A DNA stretch of 64,000 nt from an uncultured Clostridia bacterium (GCA_934122235.1 CAKOWE010000004.1:1-64000); one strand, 5' to 3'. Counted from the stretch's first letter, positions 27,627-37,034 are shown. Numbers and translations: made by a program. Notes: a model not told the origin generated them from the letters alone.

Positions 27627-27695
27627 CATTGTTTGCATCTAAGTAAAAATAGTATCTATTTTATTCCTTGTAAAGCAACTGTTAGGAGGATTTTT

Positions 27696-27998
27696 ATGCT
27701 AAAGTATGTAGCTTGGCTATGCGTAGAGCATTTAGGGTCACACATTAATCAGATTTCATATCTACCCGTACATTTTATAAGGAGCCCTATTTTTACCACC
27801 GAAAATGATATAAAAAATTGGCTTCAAACTGAAATGCATAAATACTCTGCATCAGTACTTAACGAAAAGTTCATAAACGCTAATAATTATATTTTCAGTT
27901 ACAGTATATACACTTTCTCTGATAACAAAAATCAAAATTTAATCAAGCGTTTTATAGCATTTTTGTTACACCATACTGATAAAGACCATTATTCTTAA
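27696..27998 (+). CDS. Hypothetical protein (100 aa), atypical composition
   Basis: Unrecognised soluble protein beginning MLKYVAWLCVEHLGSH, rich in His, Tyr and Ile. The ATG follows AGGAGG six nt upstream, with a promoter before and a 14-bp terminator overlapping its stop, so it is an autonomous transcription unit. Base composition and codon choice (CTA, GTA, CCC, ACC, GAG) are less AT-biased than in its neighbours. The genes at 31284 and 51418 share this trait. It may be recently acquired or under different selection. Function unknown. Confidence 0.6.
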   Translation: MLKYVAWLCVEHLGSHINQISYLPVHFIRSPIFTTENDIKNWLQTEMHKYSASVLNEKFINANNYIFSYSIYTFSDNKNQNLIKRFIAFLLHHTDKDHYS

Positions 27999-28014
27999 CC
28001 GAATAATGGTCTTT
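27981..28014 (+). terminator. Terminator overlapping the stop of the 100-aa gene
   Basis: A 14-bp perfect stem AAAGACCATTATTC/GAATAATGGTCTTT; the stop codon lies in the loop. T-rich tail follows. Confidence 0.85.
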
Positions 28015-28152
28015 ATTTATTTTACTTTCTTTTTGTTGATTTTTTGGTAATTTCTATTGAATTAAATTTATATTTATTATATATTATATATTATAATTGT
28101 AAAATTTGGAAATATGTATAAGAATAAATATCGGAAAGGATTGATTATTATT

Positions 28153-29871
28153 ATGCAAACAAAACAAGAAATCTTAGAAAAAAAATTATTTTCCGTACCA
28201 AATATAACAGATTTAAAAGATATGTTATACAAATCTGCTAATAAATTTAAAAATAAATTTGCTTTTAAAGTAAAAGATGCAACTGGCAAAATATATGGCA
28301 TTACATATGAAAAATTTAAAAATGATGTTGAAGCTCTTGGAACAGCTTTAGAAAAGCTTGGTTTAATCGGAAAATCAATTTGTGTAATCGGAAAAAACAG
28401 TTATAACTGGGCTGTTTCTTATTTTGCATCTAGCATATTAGGTATAGTTGTCCCTTTAGATAAAGAACTTCACACCAATGATATTATTAATTTTATTAAT
28501 GTATCAGAAAGTTCTGCCATAATCGGTGACGAAAAATTTATTTCTAATATCCATAACGAAAAAGAACTTTTATCTAATCAAAATCTTACTTTTATAAATA
28601 TGAGTAATTCTTCATTAAACATAGAAAACACATTTAATTTTGATTCTTTAATCTCTTCAGGTGAAGAACTAATTGCTAACAATGATAATACTTTCAGAAA
28701 TATAAAAATTGATCCAAATGAAACACATATACTTTTATTTACTTCTGGAACCACAGGAAGTGCAAAAGGAGTATGTTTATCCCACAAAAATATTTGTTCA
28801 AACATTATGTCTATAGCTATGACTGTAAAAGTAAATACATCTGTTACTGTACTATCAATACTTCCAATTCATCATACTTACGAATGTACAATTGGTTTTT
28901 TATTAATCATTTATGGAGGTGGAACAATTACACATTGTGACGGCTTAAGATATATTCAAAAAAATATTGAAGAATACAAACCATCCTTTATATTATGTGT
29001 TCCATTATTACTTGAAAATATTCATACAAAAATTATGAAAACAATGAAAAAAAGTTTACCAGAAAAATATTTTACCAATAATAAACATGTTATAGATAAT
29101 TTACCATTCGTTATCAGACCTATTGTTAAACATAAAATAAAAAAATCTCTTGGTGGAAGAATGAAAACTTTTATAGTTGGTGCAGCTCCACTTAACCCAA
29201 ATATTGTAGACTCCTTCTTTAAACTTGGAATTAAAGTATTACAAGGATATGGTCTTACAGAATGTTCACCATTAGTCGCTGGAAATAATGATTTTTTCTA
29301 CAAATCTAATGCTGTCGGTATGCCAATACCAAATGTGAAATACAAGATTTATAATCCAGATTCAGAAGGATGCGGAGAAATAATTGTAAATGGTCCTAAT
29401 GTTATGAATGAATACTATAAAGATGAAGAAGCCACAAAAAGAACTATTGTAGATGGTTGGTTCCATACTGGTGATATTGGTAAAATTGATGAAGATGGCT
29501 TTTTATATATAACTGGAAGATGTAAAAGTGTTATTGTAACAAAAAATGGTAAAAATATTTATCCAGAAGAAATAGAATATTTCTTAAATGAAAACAAATT
29601 TATTTTAGAATCATTAGTATATGGTGTAGATACAAAAGCAGATACTCAAGTAAATGCTAAAATACTACCAAACCTAGATGCCATTTCTGAAGAATTGAAT
29701 ACAACAACTTTAACCGATTCACAAGTTGAAGATTTTATTGCTAATATTATAAAAGAAATAAATTCTAGATTTCCAAATTATAAACATATAAAATCTTTTA
29801 TAATATTAAAAAACGCATTAGAAAAAACTACTACACAAAAAATTAAAAGATATGGAAACAATTTACAATAA
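28153..29871 (+). CDS. Long-chain acyl-CoA synthetase (AMP-binding enzyme)
   Basis: A 572-aa adenylate-forming ligase that activates a carboxylic acid, probably a fatty acid, with CoA. Motifs in order: the P-loop-like LLFTSGTTGSAKGVCLSHKN, GYGLTECSP, GWFHTGDIGKIDEDGFLYITGR and the C-terminal lysine region TKNGKNIYPEE. The N-terminal region resembles FadD/LC-FACS proteins. I chose the ATG at 28153; AAAGGA lies somewhat far upstream and 13 further codons are open. Monocistronic, ended by an 18-bp hairpin. Confidence 0.88.
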   Translation: MQTKQEILEKKLFSVPNITDLKDMLYKSANKFKNKFAFKVKDATGKIYGITYEKFKNDVEALGTALEKLGLIGKSICVIGKNSYNWAVSYFASSILGIVVPLDKELHTNDIINFINVSESSAIIGDEKFISNIHNEKELLSNQNLTFINMSNSSLNIENTFNFDSLISSGEELIANNDNTFRNIKIDPNETHILLFTSGTTGSAKGVCLSHKNICSNIMSIAMTVKVNTSVTVLSILPIHHTYECTIGFLLIIYGGGTITHCDGLRYIQKNIEEYKPSFILCVPLLLENIHTKIMKTMKKSLPEKYFTNNKHVIDNLPFVIRPIVKHKIKKSLGGRMKTFIVGAAPLNPNIVDSFFKLGIKVLQGYGLTECSPLVAGNNDFFYKSNAVGMPIPNVKYKIYNPDSEGCGEIIVNGPNVMNEYYKDEEATKRTIVDGWFHTGDIGKIDEDGFLYITGRCKSVIVTKNGKNIYPEEIEYFLNENKFILESLVYGVDTKADTQVNAKILPNLDAISEELNTTTLTDSQVEDFIANIIKEINSRFPNYKHIKSFIILKNALEKTTTQKIKRYGNNLQ

Positions 29872-29900
29872 CATTTTTAATCATATTGTATACAAAAAAA

Positions 29901-29950
29901 TACACCTCCAAATGTTAGATAAAAAGCTAACATTTGGAGGTGTATTTTTT
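29901..29950. terminator. Bidirectional terminator, 18-bp stem
   Basis: A perfect 18-bp inverted repeat (29901-29918 with 29927-29944), A-run on the left and T-run on the right, between the convergent acyl-CoA ligase and DUF2651-like genes. Confidence 0.92.
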
Positions 29951-30296
29951 AGTATTTTCTATAACGACAATTACAATTATTATTTGTGTTATTATTTTCA
30001 TTAAAAGTTTCTAATGCATCTAACAATCTTTCACATAAACTTTCACAATTTTCATTATTATTGCAACAAACTAATCTCTTTATAAATCTAACAACTAAAG
30101 CTGTTACAAAAGCTAAAATTGTGTACACAATTGTTGCAATTAAAAATGTAACATCGAAAGCAGCAAATGTAACAATTAAATATATAGCAAAAAATACTGC
30201 CGCTACTGCTATTGGACAATTAAGTATTTTTTCTAATACTGCTGCTAAAATTATAGTTGCAATTGGTAGTGCAAAAAAAATTAACAAAACATTCAT
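29949..30296 (-). CDS. DUF2651-like small membrane protein (115 aa)
   Basis: About three hydrophobic helices (residues 3-22, 28-46, 50-70), with the FFAIYLIVTFAAFDVTFLIATIVYTILAF pattern reminiscent of the DUF2651 family. A hydrophilic tail rich in Cys and Asn follows (CCNNNENCESLCERLL, then poly-Asn CNCRYRKY). ATG after GGAGG. It lies 98 bp upstream of truA's stop on the same strand. Function unknown. Confidence 0.65.
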   Translation of the reverse strand: MNVLLIFFALPIATIILAAVLEKILNCPIAVAAVFFAIYLIVTFAAFDVTFLIATIVYTILAFVTALVVRFIKRLVCCNNNENCESLCERLLDALETFNENNNTNNNCNCRYRKY

Positions 30297-30393
30297 ACCA
30301 TTTCCTCCTAATTAAATTTATAGGATTGCTACATATTTATACTTTGCTATGTAGTCTTATTATATAGTATGAATGAATTTATTAATTTGTGAT

Positions 30394-31129
30394 TTAATAA
30401 TATACTTCAACCAAATATAAACCATGAGCTGGCAATGTTTTTCCTGCTTTTGTTCTATCTTTTTGTTCTATTATATTTGGTATTTCCGATACTTGTATTT
30501 TTCCGTAATCCAACATCCACTAAAGTTCCTGATATTATTCTAACCATATTATATAGAAAACCACTACCAGTAAGTTCTATTTTTATTCTTTCACCCTCTT
30601 CTATTACTTCTGCTGTATAAATTTCTCTAATACTACTCTTGCTACTTGTTCCACTAGATTTAAATGCTTTAAAATCATGTTGCCCTACAAAATATTTTGC
30701 TGCTTCTCGCATTTTTTTTACATCTAATTTCACTGGCATATGATATTCTAATCCTCTATAAATAGCACTTCCATTTATAGAATTATTTATTATATATCTA
30801 TATTTTTTTCCTTTACAATTATACCTGCAATGAAAATTTTCATCTACTTCTATTGCTTCTTTTACCACAATACTTTTTTTTAAACCTGAGTTAATTGCTA
30901 AACATAATTTTTCAATTGGTATATTACTATTTGTTTTAAAATTTGCAGTTTGTGCTAATGCATGAACTCCAGCATCAGTTCTTCCAGATGCATATAACTC
31001 TATTTTTTCATTCGTTATTCTCTCTATTGCATTTTCTATTTCTCCTTGTATATTAGGTTTGTTAGGCTGCTTTTGCCATCCATTAAATCCCTTTCCGTCA
31101 TATTCAATAATTAATTTTATATTTCTCAT
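30394..31129 (-). CDS. truA: tRNA pseudouridine(38-40) synthase TruA, read through a +1 frameshift at CGG
   Basis: TruA makes pseudouridines 38-40 in the tRNA anticodon stem-loop. YDGKGFNGWQKQ, SGRTDAGVHAL with catalytic D52, and GSGFLYNMVRIISGTLVDVGL are read in frame zero up to CGG at 30505-30503. That frame then gives 15 unrelated codons and a stop at 30455. Skipping the C yields GL-GKIQVSEIPNII, then RTKAGKTLPAHGLYLVEVYY. Stop at 30394; total 244 aa, exactly the family length and C-terminus. ATG at 31129. It stands alone on the minus strand. Confidence 0.92.
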
Positions 31130-31233
31130 TTAAAATTCCCTCTTTTTCCTAAATGGTATAATTCATATTCTCTAATTAATTAAAAAAATTATACCATACT
31201 TTAACATACGTTGCAACGTAACACTACATACAC

Positions 31234-31263
31234 AAAAAAATAGGAGCAGCATTACGCTGCTCC
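31234..31263 (-). terminator. Terminator after the Cys-rich solenoid gene
   Basis: An 8-bp GC-rich stem GGAGCAGC/GCTGCTCC (31243-31250, 31256-31263) with a T-run on the minus strand. Confidence 0.9.
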
Positions 31264-31283
31264 CATCTTTTGAGTTTATTACT

Positions 31284-31823
31284 TTAGTTATCGCACTTGT
31301 AGCCTATTATTTTGATGAAAGCACAATTGATTTTGCCATTACATCTAAATACTTCTCCTACTTCAATTTCTCCTGTGCGAATAATGTCGCCCTCGCAAGC
31401 GAAGTTGTAAGCACTATAGATATTATCAGCAAAGTTAATGCCTCCACCACAATCAAAGTTGCCGAATGCTGTGATATTATTAGCACTATCAATATTACCA
31501 CAACACTTGAAGTTTTTGCCCACTTCCATATCCAAAGCCTGAATAATGTTACCACCACAAGTGAAATTGGCACCAACTTTAACGTTTCCGGTCTTAATAT
31601 TACCGCAACATACAAAGTCTCCATCTACTTCAAGCTGTTTAGAGTAGAGGTTGCCTCCAATCCACATGTTGCCTTTAATTGAAATAACCGAATCGAACCC
31701 CAAAGTCCTTACATTTCCATGAACAACAACATCACCGTTGAATTCGTACGGAATCAACTTCAATTCTGTATCTCCAATATCTCCATTGAATACTACAATA
31801 GACCGTTCATTCTGCTTATCCAT
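31284..31823 (-). CDS. Cys-rich beta-solenoid (bactofilin-like) protein, contains an in-frame CGG
   Basis: A 179-aa protein built of roughly 12-residue repeats of the type VGxNFxCxGNI, with paired cysteines (VCCGNI, KCCGNI). This suggests a beta-helix like polymer-forming cytoskeletal (bactofilin) proteins; the family is my inference. ATG after TAGGAGG, with a promoter and terminator of its own. Composition is clearly less AT-rich than the surroundings (many CAG, AAG, GCC, ACC codons). Codon 7 is CGG (31805-31803). A +1 shift there would hit TAG four codons later, so here CGG must be decoded in frame, presumably as Arg. Confidence 0.65.
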   Translation of the reverse strand: MDKQNERSIVVFNGDIGDTELKLIPYEFNGDVVVHGNVRTLGFDSVISIKGNMWIGGNLYSKQLEVDGDFVCCGNIKTGNVKVGANFTCGGNIIQALDMEVGKNFKCCGNIDSANNITAFGNFDCGGGINFADNIYSAYNFACEGDIIRTGEIEVGEVFRCNGKINCAFIKIIGYKCDN

Positions 31824-31870
31824 ATAAACCTCCTATACATAATAAAACCCTTTCGGTTAGGAATAATATT

Positions 31871-31899
31871 ATTATATCATTTTTATGTTAACATGTTAA
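31871..31899 (-). promoter_or_regulatory. Promoter of the solenoid gene
   Basis: Minus strand TTAACA (31899-31894), 17-bp spacer, TATAAT (31876-31871), about 50 bp before the start. Confidence 0.65.
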
Positions 31900-31901
31900 A
31901 A

Positions 31902-31946
31902 AAATAAGCGTAAGAGGCGCTTTAAAGCTACCTCATACACTTATTT
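31902..31946 (-). terminator. Terminator after cdaA
   Basis: An imperfect stem pairing the AATAAGTGTATGAG and CTCTTACGCTTATT segments of the minus strand, then a T-run. It overlaps the cdaA stop and abuts the -35 box of the next gene. Confidence 0.6.
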
Positions 31947-32840
31947 TTCTTTATTTTTCATATTCCACATACTTATTCTATGCTCTTTTTTTTCTGTTGC
32001 AAATCTATCTGTTACTATATTTTTAATTAATATTTTCTTTAATGCTTCCTCTTTTAAATCTGCTATTAATGTACCATCTTTTGCTATTGAAATTTTGCCA
32101 GTTTCTTCAGACACTATCACTGCAATAGCATCCGATTCTTTAGATATTCCTATTCCAGCTCTATGTCTTGTTCCAAGTTCTTTTGCTATATCTTCATCAC
32201 CTGCAAGTGGTAACATACACGCAGCAGCTATTATTTGATTCTCACTAATTATAACAGCTCCATCATGTAAAGGGGTTTTGGGTTCAAATATATTCACTAA
32301 TAATTGAGGAGATATCTCAGCTTTGATTAATATTCCTGTATTTATTATATCTTTTATTTTTATATCTCTTTCTATTACAATTAGTGCTCCTGTTTTATTC
32401 TTAGAAAGTTCTAATGCTGCAATAACAATTTTATATATATTTTCTTTAGTTTTAGTAGCTAAATCTTTATCTATTCCAAAATATCTCGTTATTTTACTGG
32501 TTCCTAATTGCTCTAAAGCTCTACGAAGCTCTGGTTGAAATATTACTATTAATATTATTACTCCATATGTCATAAAAGAAGTAAGTATATAATTTAATAT
32601 ATTTAACCCCAATATAGAACTTACCCAAGTTGCAATAATTAAAAATAATATTCCTTTTAATAATTGCCAAGCTCTAGTATTTTTAGCAAGTTTCAATAAT
32701 TTATATGCTAAAAATAACACAATACTAATATCTAATATTAGCATTATTAATTTTACAGGATTTTGATATAGTGTATCAAAATAACCTATTACTCTATTTT
32801 GGTATATTTCTTCTAATTTAACAAAAAAATTATTTATCAT
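31941..32840 (-). CDS. cdaA: Diadenylate cyclase CdaA
   Basis: Membrane-bound synthase of cyclic di-AMP, the essential second messenger for potassium and wall homeostasis. The 299 aa have three membrane helices (about 30-50, 60-80, 85-102) and a DAC domain with LHDGAVII (DGA 193-195) and GTRHRAGIG (RHR 225-227). ATG at 32840. CdaR and GlmM, its usual operon partners, are not downstream here, where a terminator follows instead. Confidence 0.93.
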   Translation of the reverse strand: MINNFFVKLEEIYQNRVIGYFDTLYQNPVKLIMLILDISIVLFLAYKLLKLAKNTRAWQLLKGILFLIIATWVSSILGLNILNYILTSFMTYGVIILIVIFQPELRRALEQLGTSKITRYFGIDKDLATKTKENIYKIVIAALELSKNKTGALIVIERDIKIKDIINTGILIKAEISPQLLVNIFEPKTPLHDGAVIISENQIIAAACMLPLAGDEDIAKELGTRHRAGIGISKESDAIAVIVSEETGKISIAKDGTLIADLKEEALKKILIKNIVTDRFATEKKEHRISMWNMKNKEK

Positions 32841-32860
32841 ATGTACCTCTTTTATTAAAA

Positions 32861-32992
32861 TTATTTTTTAAATCCATAATTTACAAGGTAATATACAAAG
32901 CTTCCAACTGTTCCAACTACCATAAGTAATGCTAAAAATCCTGCCATTATTCTTGTTGCTAACTTCTTTTTATCTATTTTCTTCTTTTCCAT
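32861..32992 (-). CDS. Small single-pass membrane protein (43 aa)
   Basis: Begins MEKKKIDKKKLATRIM; a Lys-rich head is followed by one helix (AGFLALLMVVGTVGSFVYYLV). GGGGAG precedes the ATG at 32992. It lies 20 bp upstream of cdaA on the same strand, so it is probably co-transcribed and could be a small partner of the cyclase. That link rests only on position. Confidence 0.6.
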   Translation of the reverse strand: MEKKKIDKKKLATRIMAGFLALLMVVGTVGSFVYYLVNYGFKK

Positions 32993-33072
32993 TTTTTTCT
33001 CCCCTATTCTAATAAAATACAATTATTTTTTATTTGTTATATCATATACAATTGATAATTTCAACTACATAT

Positions 33073-34008
33073 TTATACTTTTAATTTTTTTATCTTCTTT
33101 ATTTCGCTATTTAATTTATCTATTTTTTGTTCTCTTGAGTTTAATGCATTTTTATACTCATTCAATATTTCTTTATAATTTTCTATTGTCTCATTTTTAT
33201 CTAATAAGATTTTAATTCCTTCTTCGAAATATTCTTGCTTAGACTTTCTTTTCTGAACTATCATTTTATTATAGTATTTATCTATTTGCTCTAATCTTTC
33301 TATTTGTGATTTTAAATATTCAGCATATTCATATAAACATGAAATTTCATATTCTACATCATCTATTACCACTTTTAACAATATTTTAACTATTTTAGGA
33401 TTTACCTTACCTAATTTTGCATCTGATGACAACTGCACTAATGCATTTGATTTTAAATTTGGTTTAGAATCTTCAATAATCATTTTTAAAGTATCGGATA
33501 TATCAACATGAGATTTATATTGTCTCTTGCTAACTATCGCATCATATTCGTCAGCGACTCTTATTATTTGTGCCTCTAATGGAATATCTTTCTTTTTCAA
33601 TTTATCTGGGTATCCTGTTCCATTTAAAGCCTCATGATGCCACCTTGCTCCTGCCGCATACGGTCTTAATTTTAAATCCTTCATACACATGTCATAACCA
33701 ATCGTTGTGTGTGTTTTCATAACTTCAAATTCTTCATCAGTAAGAGGTGCTTGTTTCTGCAGTATACTTGGTGGAATAAATAATTTTCCTATATCATGTA
33801 AATATGCACAAATTGTACAATATATTGTAAAATCCTTATTTAAATGCATATATTCACATATTCTGCATGTTAAATTTGCAACATTTTCACAATGTTTTCT
33901 TGTAAATACATCTAAATTATCTAACATATTTAATTGATATCTCATTTTATCATCTAAATTGTATGACTTTAAAACTGTTTTATCATAAAAATTAAATTGT
34001 TCCTTCAT
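33073..34008 (-). CDS. HD-GYP domain phosphohydrolase
   Basis: A 311-aa protein with an HD-GYP domain: H39, H71-D72 (YLHDIGKL), H100, HHE at 124-126 and GTGYP at 130-134, i.e. all metal ligands plus the GYP signature. HD-GYP proteins usually hydrolyse cyclic di-GMP, which would oppose the GGDEF protein at 38931. The C-terminal third is a charged coiled coil. No receiver domain precedes it. ATG after GAGGAG. Activity is inferred from motifs. Confidence 0.85.
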   Translation of the reverse strand: MKEQFNFYDKTVLKSYNLDDKMRYQLNMLDNLDVFTRKHCENVANLTCRICEYMHLNKDFTIYCTICAYLHDIGKLFIPPSILQKQAPLTDEEFEVMKTHTTIGYDMCMKDLKLRPYAAGARWHHEALNGTGYPDKLKKKDIPLEAQIIRVADEYDAIVSKRQYKSHVDISDTLKMIIEDSKPNLKSNALVQLSSDAKLGKVNPKIVKILLKVVIDDVEYEISCLYEYAEYLKSQIERLEQIDKYYNKMIVQKRKSKQEYFEEGIKILLDKNETIENYKEILNEYKNALNSREQKIDKLNSEIKKIKKLKV

Positions 34009-34099
34009 TTGTATCTCCTCTTACACCTTTTTTGCTACATGTACTTATTATATTTTATTGAATAAAAAAAATCAATAGTATGTTTTTCCATATTGAAAT

Positions 34100-34146
34100 A
34101 AAAATAGATGTAACTTAAGCCCTCTTACCTAATTACACCTATTTTT
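34100..34146 (-). terminator. Terminator after the BspA-like gene
   Basis: A 14-bp stem with one mismatch (34100-34113 with 34133-34146), ending in a T-run on the minus strand. Confidence 0.8.
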
Positions 34147-34149
34147 ATC

Positions 34150-36042
34150 TTATATTTGAGTTACTTTACTTGTACCACAACTTGAAAAAATTCCAGTAGT
34201 ATCAGCGTTTTGAGTTGTCCAATTTTCTCCCACATATATTGCTTTCAATTTATAACAATTTCCAAACATATAATACATTGATTCTACCTTATGAGTATTA
34301 AAACTACTTAAATCTAAACTTTCAAGTACCCAGCAAGCATAAAACATTCCTCTCATAGTAATTACATTACTTGTATCAAAATTACTCATGGTTACACTTT
34401 CTAAGCTATCGCAACTATCAAACATCCCTCTCATATTAGTTACATTGCTTGTGTCAAAGCTACTTAAATCCAAAGTTGTTAATTTCCTACAATATTGAAA
34501 CATCTGCTCCATTGTCGTTGTATTACTCGTATCAAAACTACTTAAATCCAAAGCTGTTAATGCATAACACTCAGCGAACATACCTGCCATATCGGTTACA
34601 TTACTTGTATTAAAACCACTTATATTTAAAGTTGTCAACTTTTCTGCTCCCCAAAACATACCATACATATTTACTACATTACTTGTATCAAAACTGCTTA
34701 AATCTAAGCTTGTTATACTTGTACAATCGTAAAACATTCCACGCATTGTAGTTACATATTTTGTATTTAAATTTTCTATATTTTTTATTTCAGTTAAATT
34801 TGTGCATTGTCCAAACCACCATTTTGTTGACCTTGGTGTTATTTTATCTACAAAATCTGCCGTTTTTACATTCTTATTAGAATACCATTTGATATATCCA
34901 GTAGAATCATAATTATCTGGCACAACTCCATATTGCGTAGATATAGTTTTTTCTGGTAATGGATTTTCCGTTTTTCCAAATGCTAATGTCCCATCTGTAT
35001 ACAATGTTACATATATATTATTTATTACTTCAACTTTTAATATATTTACATTTCCATTTTTATCTTCTATTATTATAGTGTTTTTACCATCATCTAATGC
35101 TATTCCTAGTGTATTTGCTTTTATTATTCCATTCTCTTTATTAAATGTTAATTCTTGATTTTTATTTAACAAAATTTTATTTATTCCATATTTACTATAT
35201 GTTATTTCCACTGTTATTAGTCCTGTATCCTTAGTAAATTCTGCCTTTGTTTTCATTGCTATTGTTGCATTTTCATTTACTACTTTTAACGTTATTCTTT
35301 TATAATTTAAAACATCATTATATATTATATTATTCTCTAAAAATTTTTCTATATATGTTTCTATAATTGATTTCTCAGCACTATCTTCAAAACTAGTACT
35401 TATTGTATTAGCAATAAAACCATAACTATTATTCTCTTTATTCATATTTGCTATCTTTGTTTTGTACTCCGTGTCTGGATTTATTTCTATCCATGTTCCT
35501 GTTAATAAAAAATCTGGTTTAGTTTCTTCTTTTTGTTTATACATAAAAAAATCTGGTATTGCAAAATTTTCTTCAGCCTCTCCTATATCTTGAATATATT
35601 TTATTTTATTAGTTTCATCTATTTCAAATCTTGGTATCCACATATAAATACTACCAAGCTCATTTTCCTTTATTTGAGCTCCAATATATTCCTTAGCTAA
35701 TTTTTGTCCATTTTTGTTCATGTCTTGCATTAATTCACTTTGGTACACTCCATCATTTAACATTACATATGCTGGTCTGTTATTCAAATAATCATACCAC
35801 TCTAAATCTTCTTTAGTTGTTATCGTCCAATATCCATCGACGTATTTAACAGGTATCATTCCTGCAGATATTTTTGGATTATTCGGATTACTAATTGTTT
35901 CACTTTCTTTAGCTAATTCAATTTTATTTATATTTTGTATCTTTTTTATATTAAAAGCTAGTATCACTAATATTACTAATGTTATTGCTGTTGATATTAA
36001 CATTATTGCTCTTACTTTCTTACTTCCGATTGAACTAACCAT
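34150..36042 (-). CDS. BspA-like leucine-rich repeat surface protein
   Basis: A 630-aa protein with an N-terminal membrane anchor or signal (about 11-31), a unique region (about 40-420) and a C-terminal array of 26-residue repeats from about 443 to 599. Each repeat reads L-x-x-LDLSSFDTSNVT-x-M-x-x-MF-x-x-C, the DUF285/BspA type. Such repeats occur in surface proteins that bind host or microbial ligands. No sortase motif or dockerin is visible, so it is probably held by the N-terminal helix. ATG after GGAGA. Confidence 0.85.
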   Translation of the reverse strand: MVSSIGSKKVRAIMLISTAITLVILVILAFNIKKIQNINKIELAKESETISNPNNPKISAGMIPVKYVDGYWTITTKEDLEWYDYLNNRPAYVMLNDGVYQSELMQDMNKNGQKLAKEYIGAQIKENELGSIYMWIPRFEIDETNKIKYIQDIGEAEENFAIPDFFMYKQKEETKPDFLLTGTWIEINPDTEYKTKIANMNKENNSYGFIANTISTSFEDSAEKSIIETYIEKFLENNIIYNDVLNYKRITLKVVNENATIAMKTKAEFTKDTGLITVEITYSKYGINKILLNKNQELTFNKENGIIKANTLGIALDDGKNTIIIEDKNGNVNILKVEVINNIYVTLYTDGTLAFGKTENPLPEKTISTQYGVVPDNYDSTGYIKWYSNKNVKTADFVDKITPRSTKWWFGQCTNLTEIKNIENLNTKYVTTMRGMFYDCTSITSLDLSSFDTSNVVNMYGMFWGAEKLTTLNISGFNTSNVTDMAGMFAECYALTALDLSSFDTSNTTTMEQMFQYCRKLTTLDLSSFDTSNVTNMRGMFDSCDSLESVTMSNFDTSNVITMRGMFYACWVLESLDLSSFNTHKVESMYYMFGNCYKLKAIYVGENWTTQNADTTGIFSSCGTSKVTQI

Positions 36043-36151
36043 ATATTTTCTCCTTTGTAATACAGATTTTTAATTATATTTATTCTCTCCTATTAGTATA
36101 TATTAATGCATTTTCTTTTTCAACACTTTATGAAATTATTTTTTGACATTC

Positions 36152-36179
36152 ACTTTTCGACTTTTTTCTACATAATATA
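36152..36179 (+). promoter_or_regulatory. Possible sigma-K-type promoter of yabG
   Basis: AC (36152-36153), a 17-bp spacer and CATAATATA (36171-36179), matching the AC / CATANNNTA pattern reported for sigma-K. It lies about 35 bp before the TTG start. yabG belongs to the sigma-K regulon in Bacillus. Confidence 0.45.
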
Positions 36180-36213
36180 TATAAATCCTATTATATCTTT
36201 TGGGGTGATATAA

Positions 36214-37021
36214 TTGAAATCAGAATTTATTTTACATCTTGGCAAATCAAATCAAACATTAAAAAAACGGCAGTATTGTTGCAAGAAAATCTTACAACAA
36301 AGACATTTTATTTGTAATTGATAAAATTATAAAATCTAAAAGCAATAGTGGAATAGCTATTTTAAAAGGTCTAAATGTAAGAATTGTTGCAGATTCTCCA
36401 TTATCAGACTTAGTTTTAATAGATAAACCTTATCAATCAAATAGAACTAATAGATTTAATACGAATTTTATTAAAAGCAATGCTGTTATATTACACTTAG
36501 ATGGAGATAGAAGATATAGTGAAAAATCTGCCAAATATTATAAACAAGCAGGATTAAAAGCAATTGTAAAAAACGTACCAGAAAGCAAACAAGCAAGTGT
36601 TATAAGAAGTTTACTTGAGCACTATAAACCTGACATTTTAGTCATTACAGGACATGACGCAATGTTAAAAAATAATATTGATAAAAACAATATATATAAT
36701 TATCGTAATTCTAAATATTTTATAAATACAGTTAGAGAGGCAAGAAAATGGGCTTATTCTAGTGAACAATTAGTTATATTTGCTGGTGCTTGTCAAAGTT
36801 ATTTTGAAGCAATTATGAACGCTGGCGCAGATTTTGCTTCTTCTCCTGGTAGAGTATTAATTGATTTCATTGATCCTCTTATTGTTGCTCAAAAAATTGC
36901 ATTAACTGATATTAACAAATATATATCAATTAATGATATTGAATCATTTTTAAGTAATGGCACCAAAGGTATTAGTGGTACAATAGTTAGAGGCAAAAGC
37001 AAAAAAAATCCAACTTTTTAG
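36214..37021 (+). CDS. yabG: Spore coat protease YabG, read through a +1 frameshift at CGG
   Basis: YabG is a cysteine protease that trims spore coat proteins. A TTG start at 36214 follows GGGGTGA and gives 18 codons (KSEFILHLGKSNQ...) to CGG at 36268-36270. Frame zero then runs 17 nonsense codons to TGA. Skipping the C yields GSIVARKSYNKDILFVI, the conserved YabG N-terminus, then LHLDGD, ILVITGHDA, VIFAGACQSYFEA and FASSPGRV to the stop at 37021. Total 268 aa. The shift is near the N-terminus, so an alternative internal start was considered, but the residues just after the shift belong to the conserved domain. Confidence 0.88.
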
Positions 37022-37034
37022 TTGGATTTTTTTA
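37004..37034. terminator. Bidirectional terminator between yabG and rny
   Basis: A 9-bp stem AATCCAACT/AGTTGGATT (37007-37015, 37020-37028) with A-run left and T-run right, between convergent genes. Confidence 0.9.
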
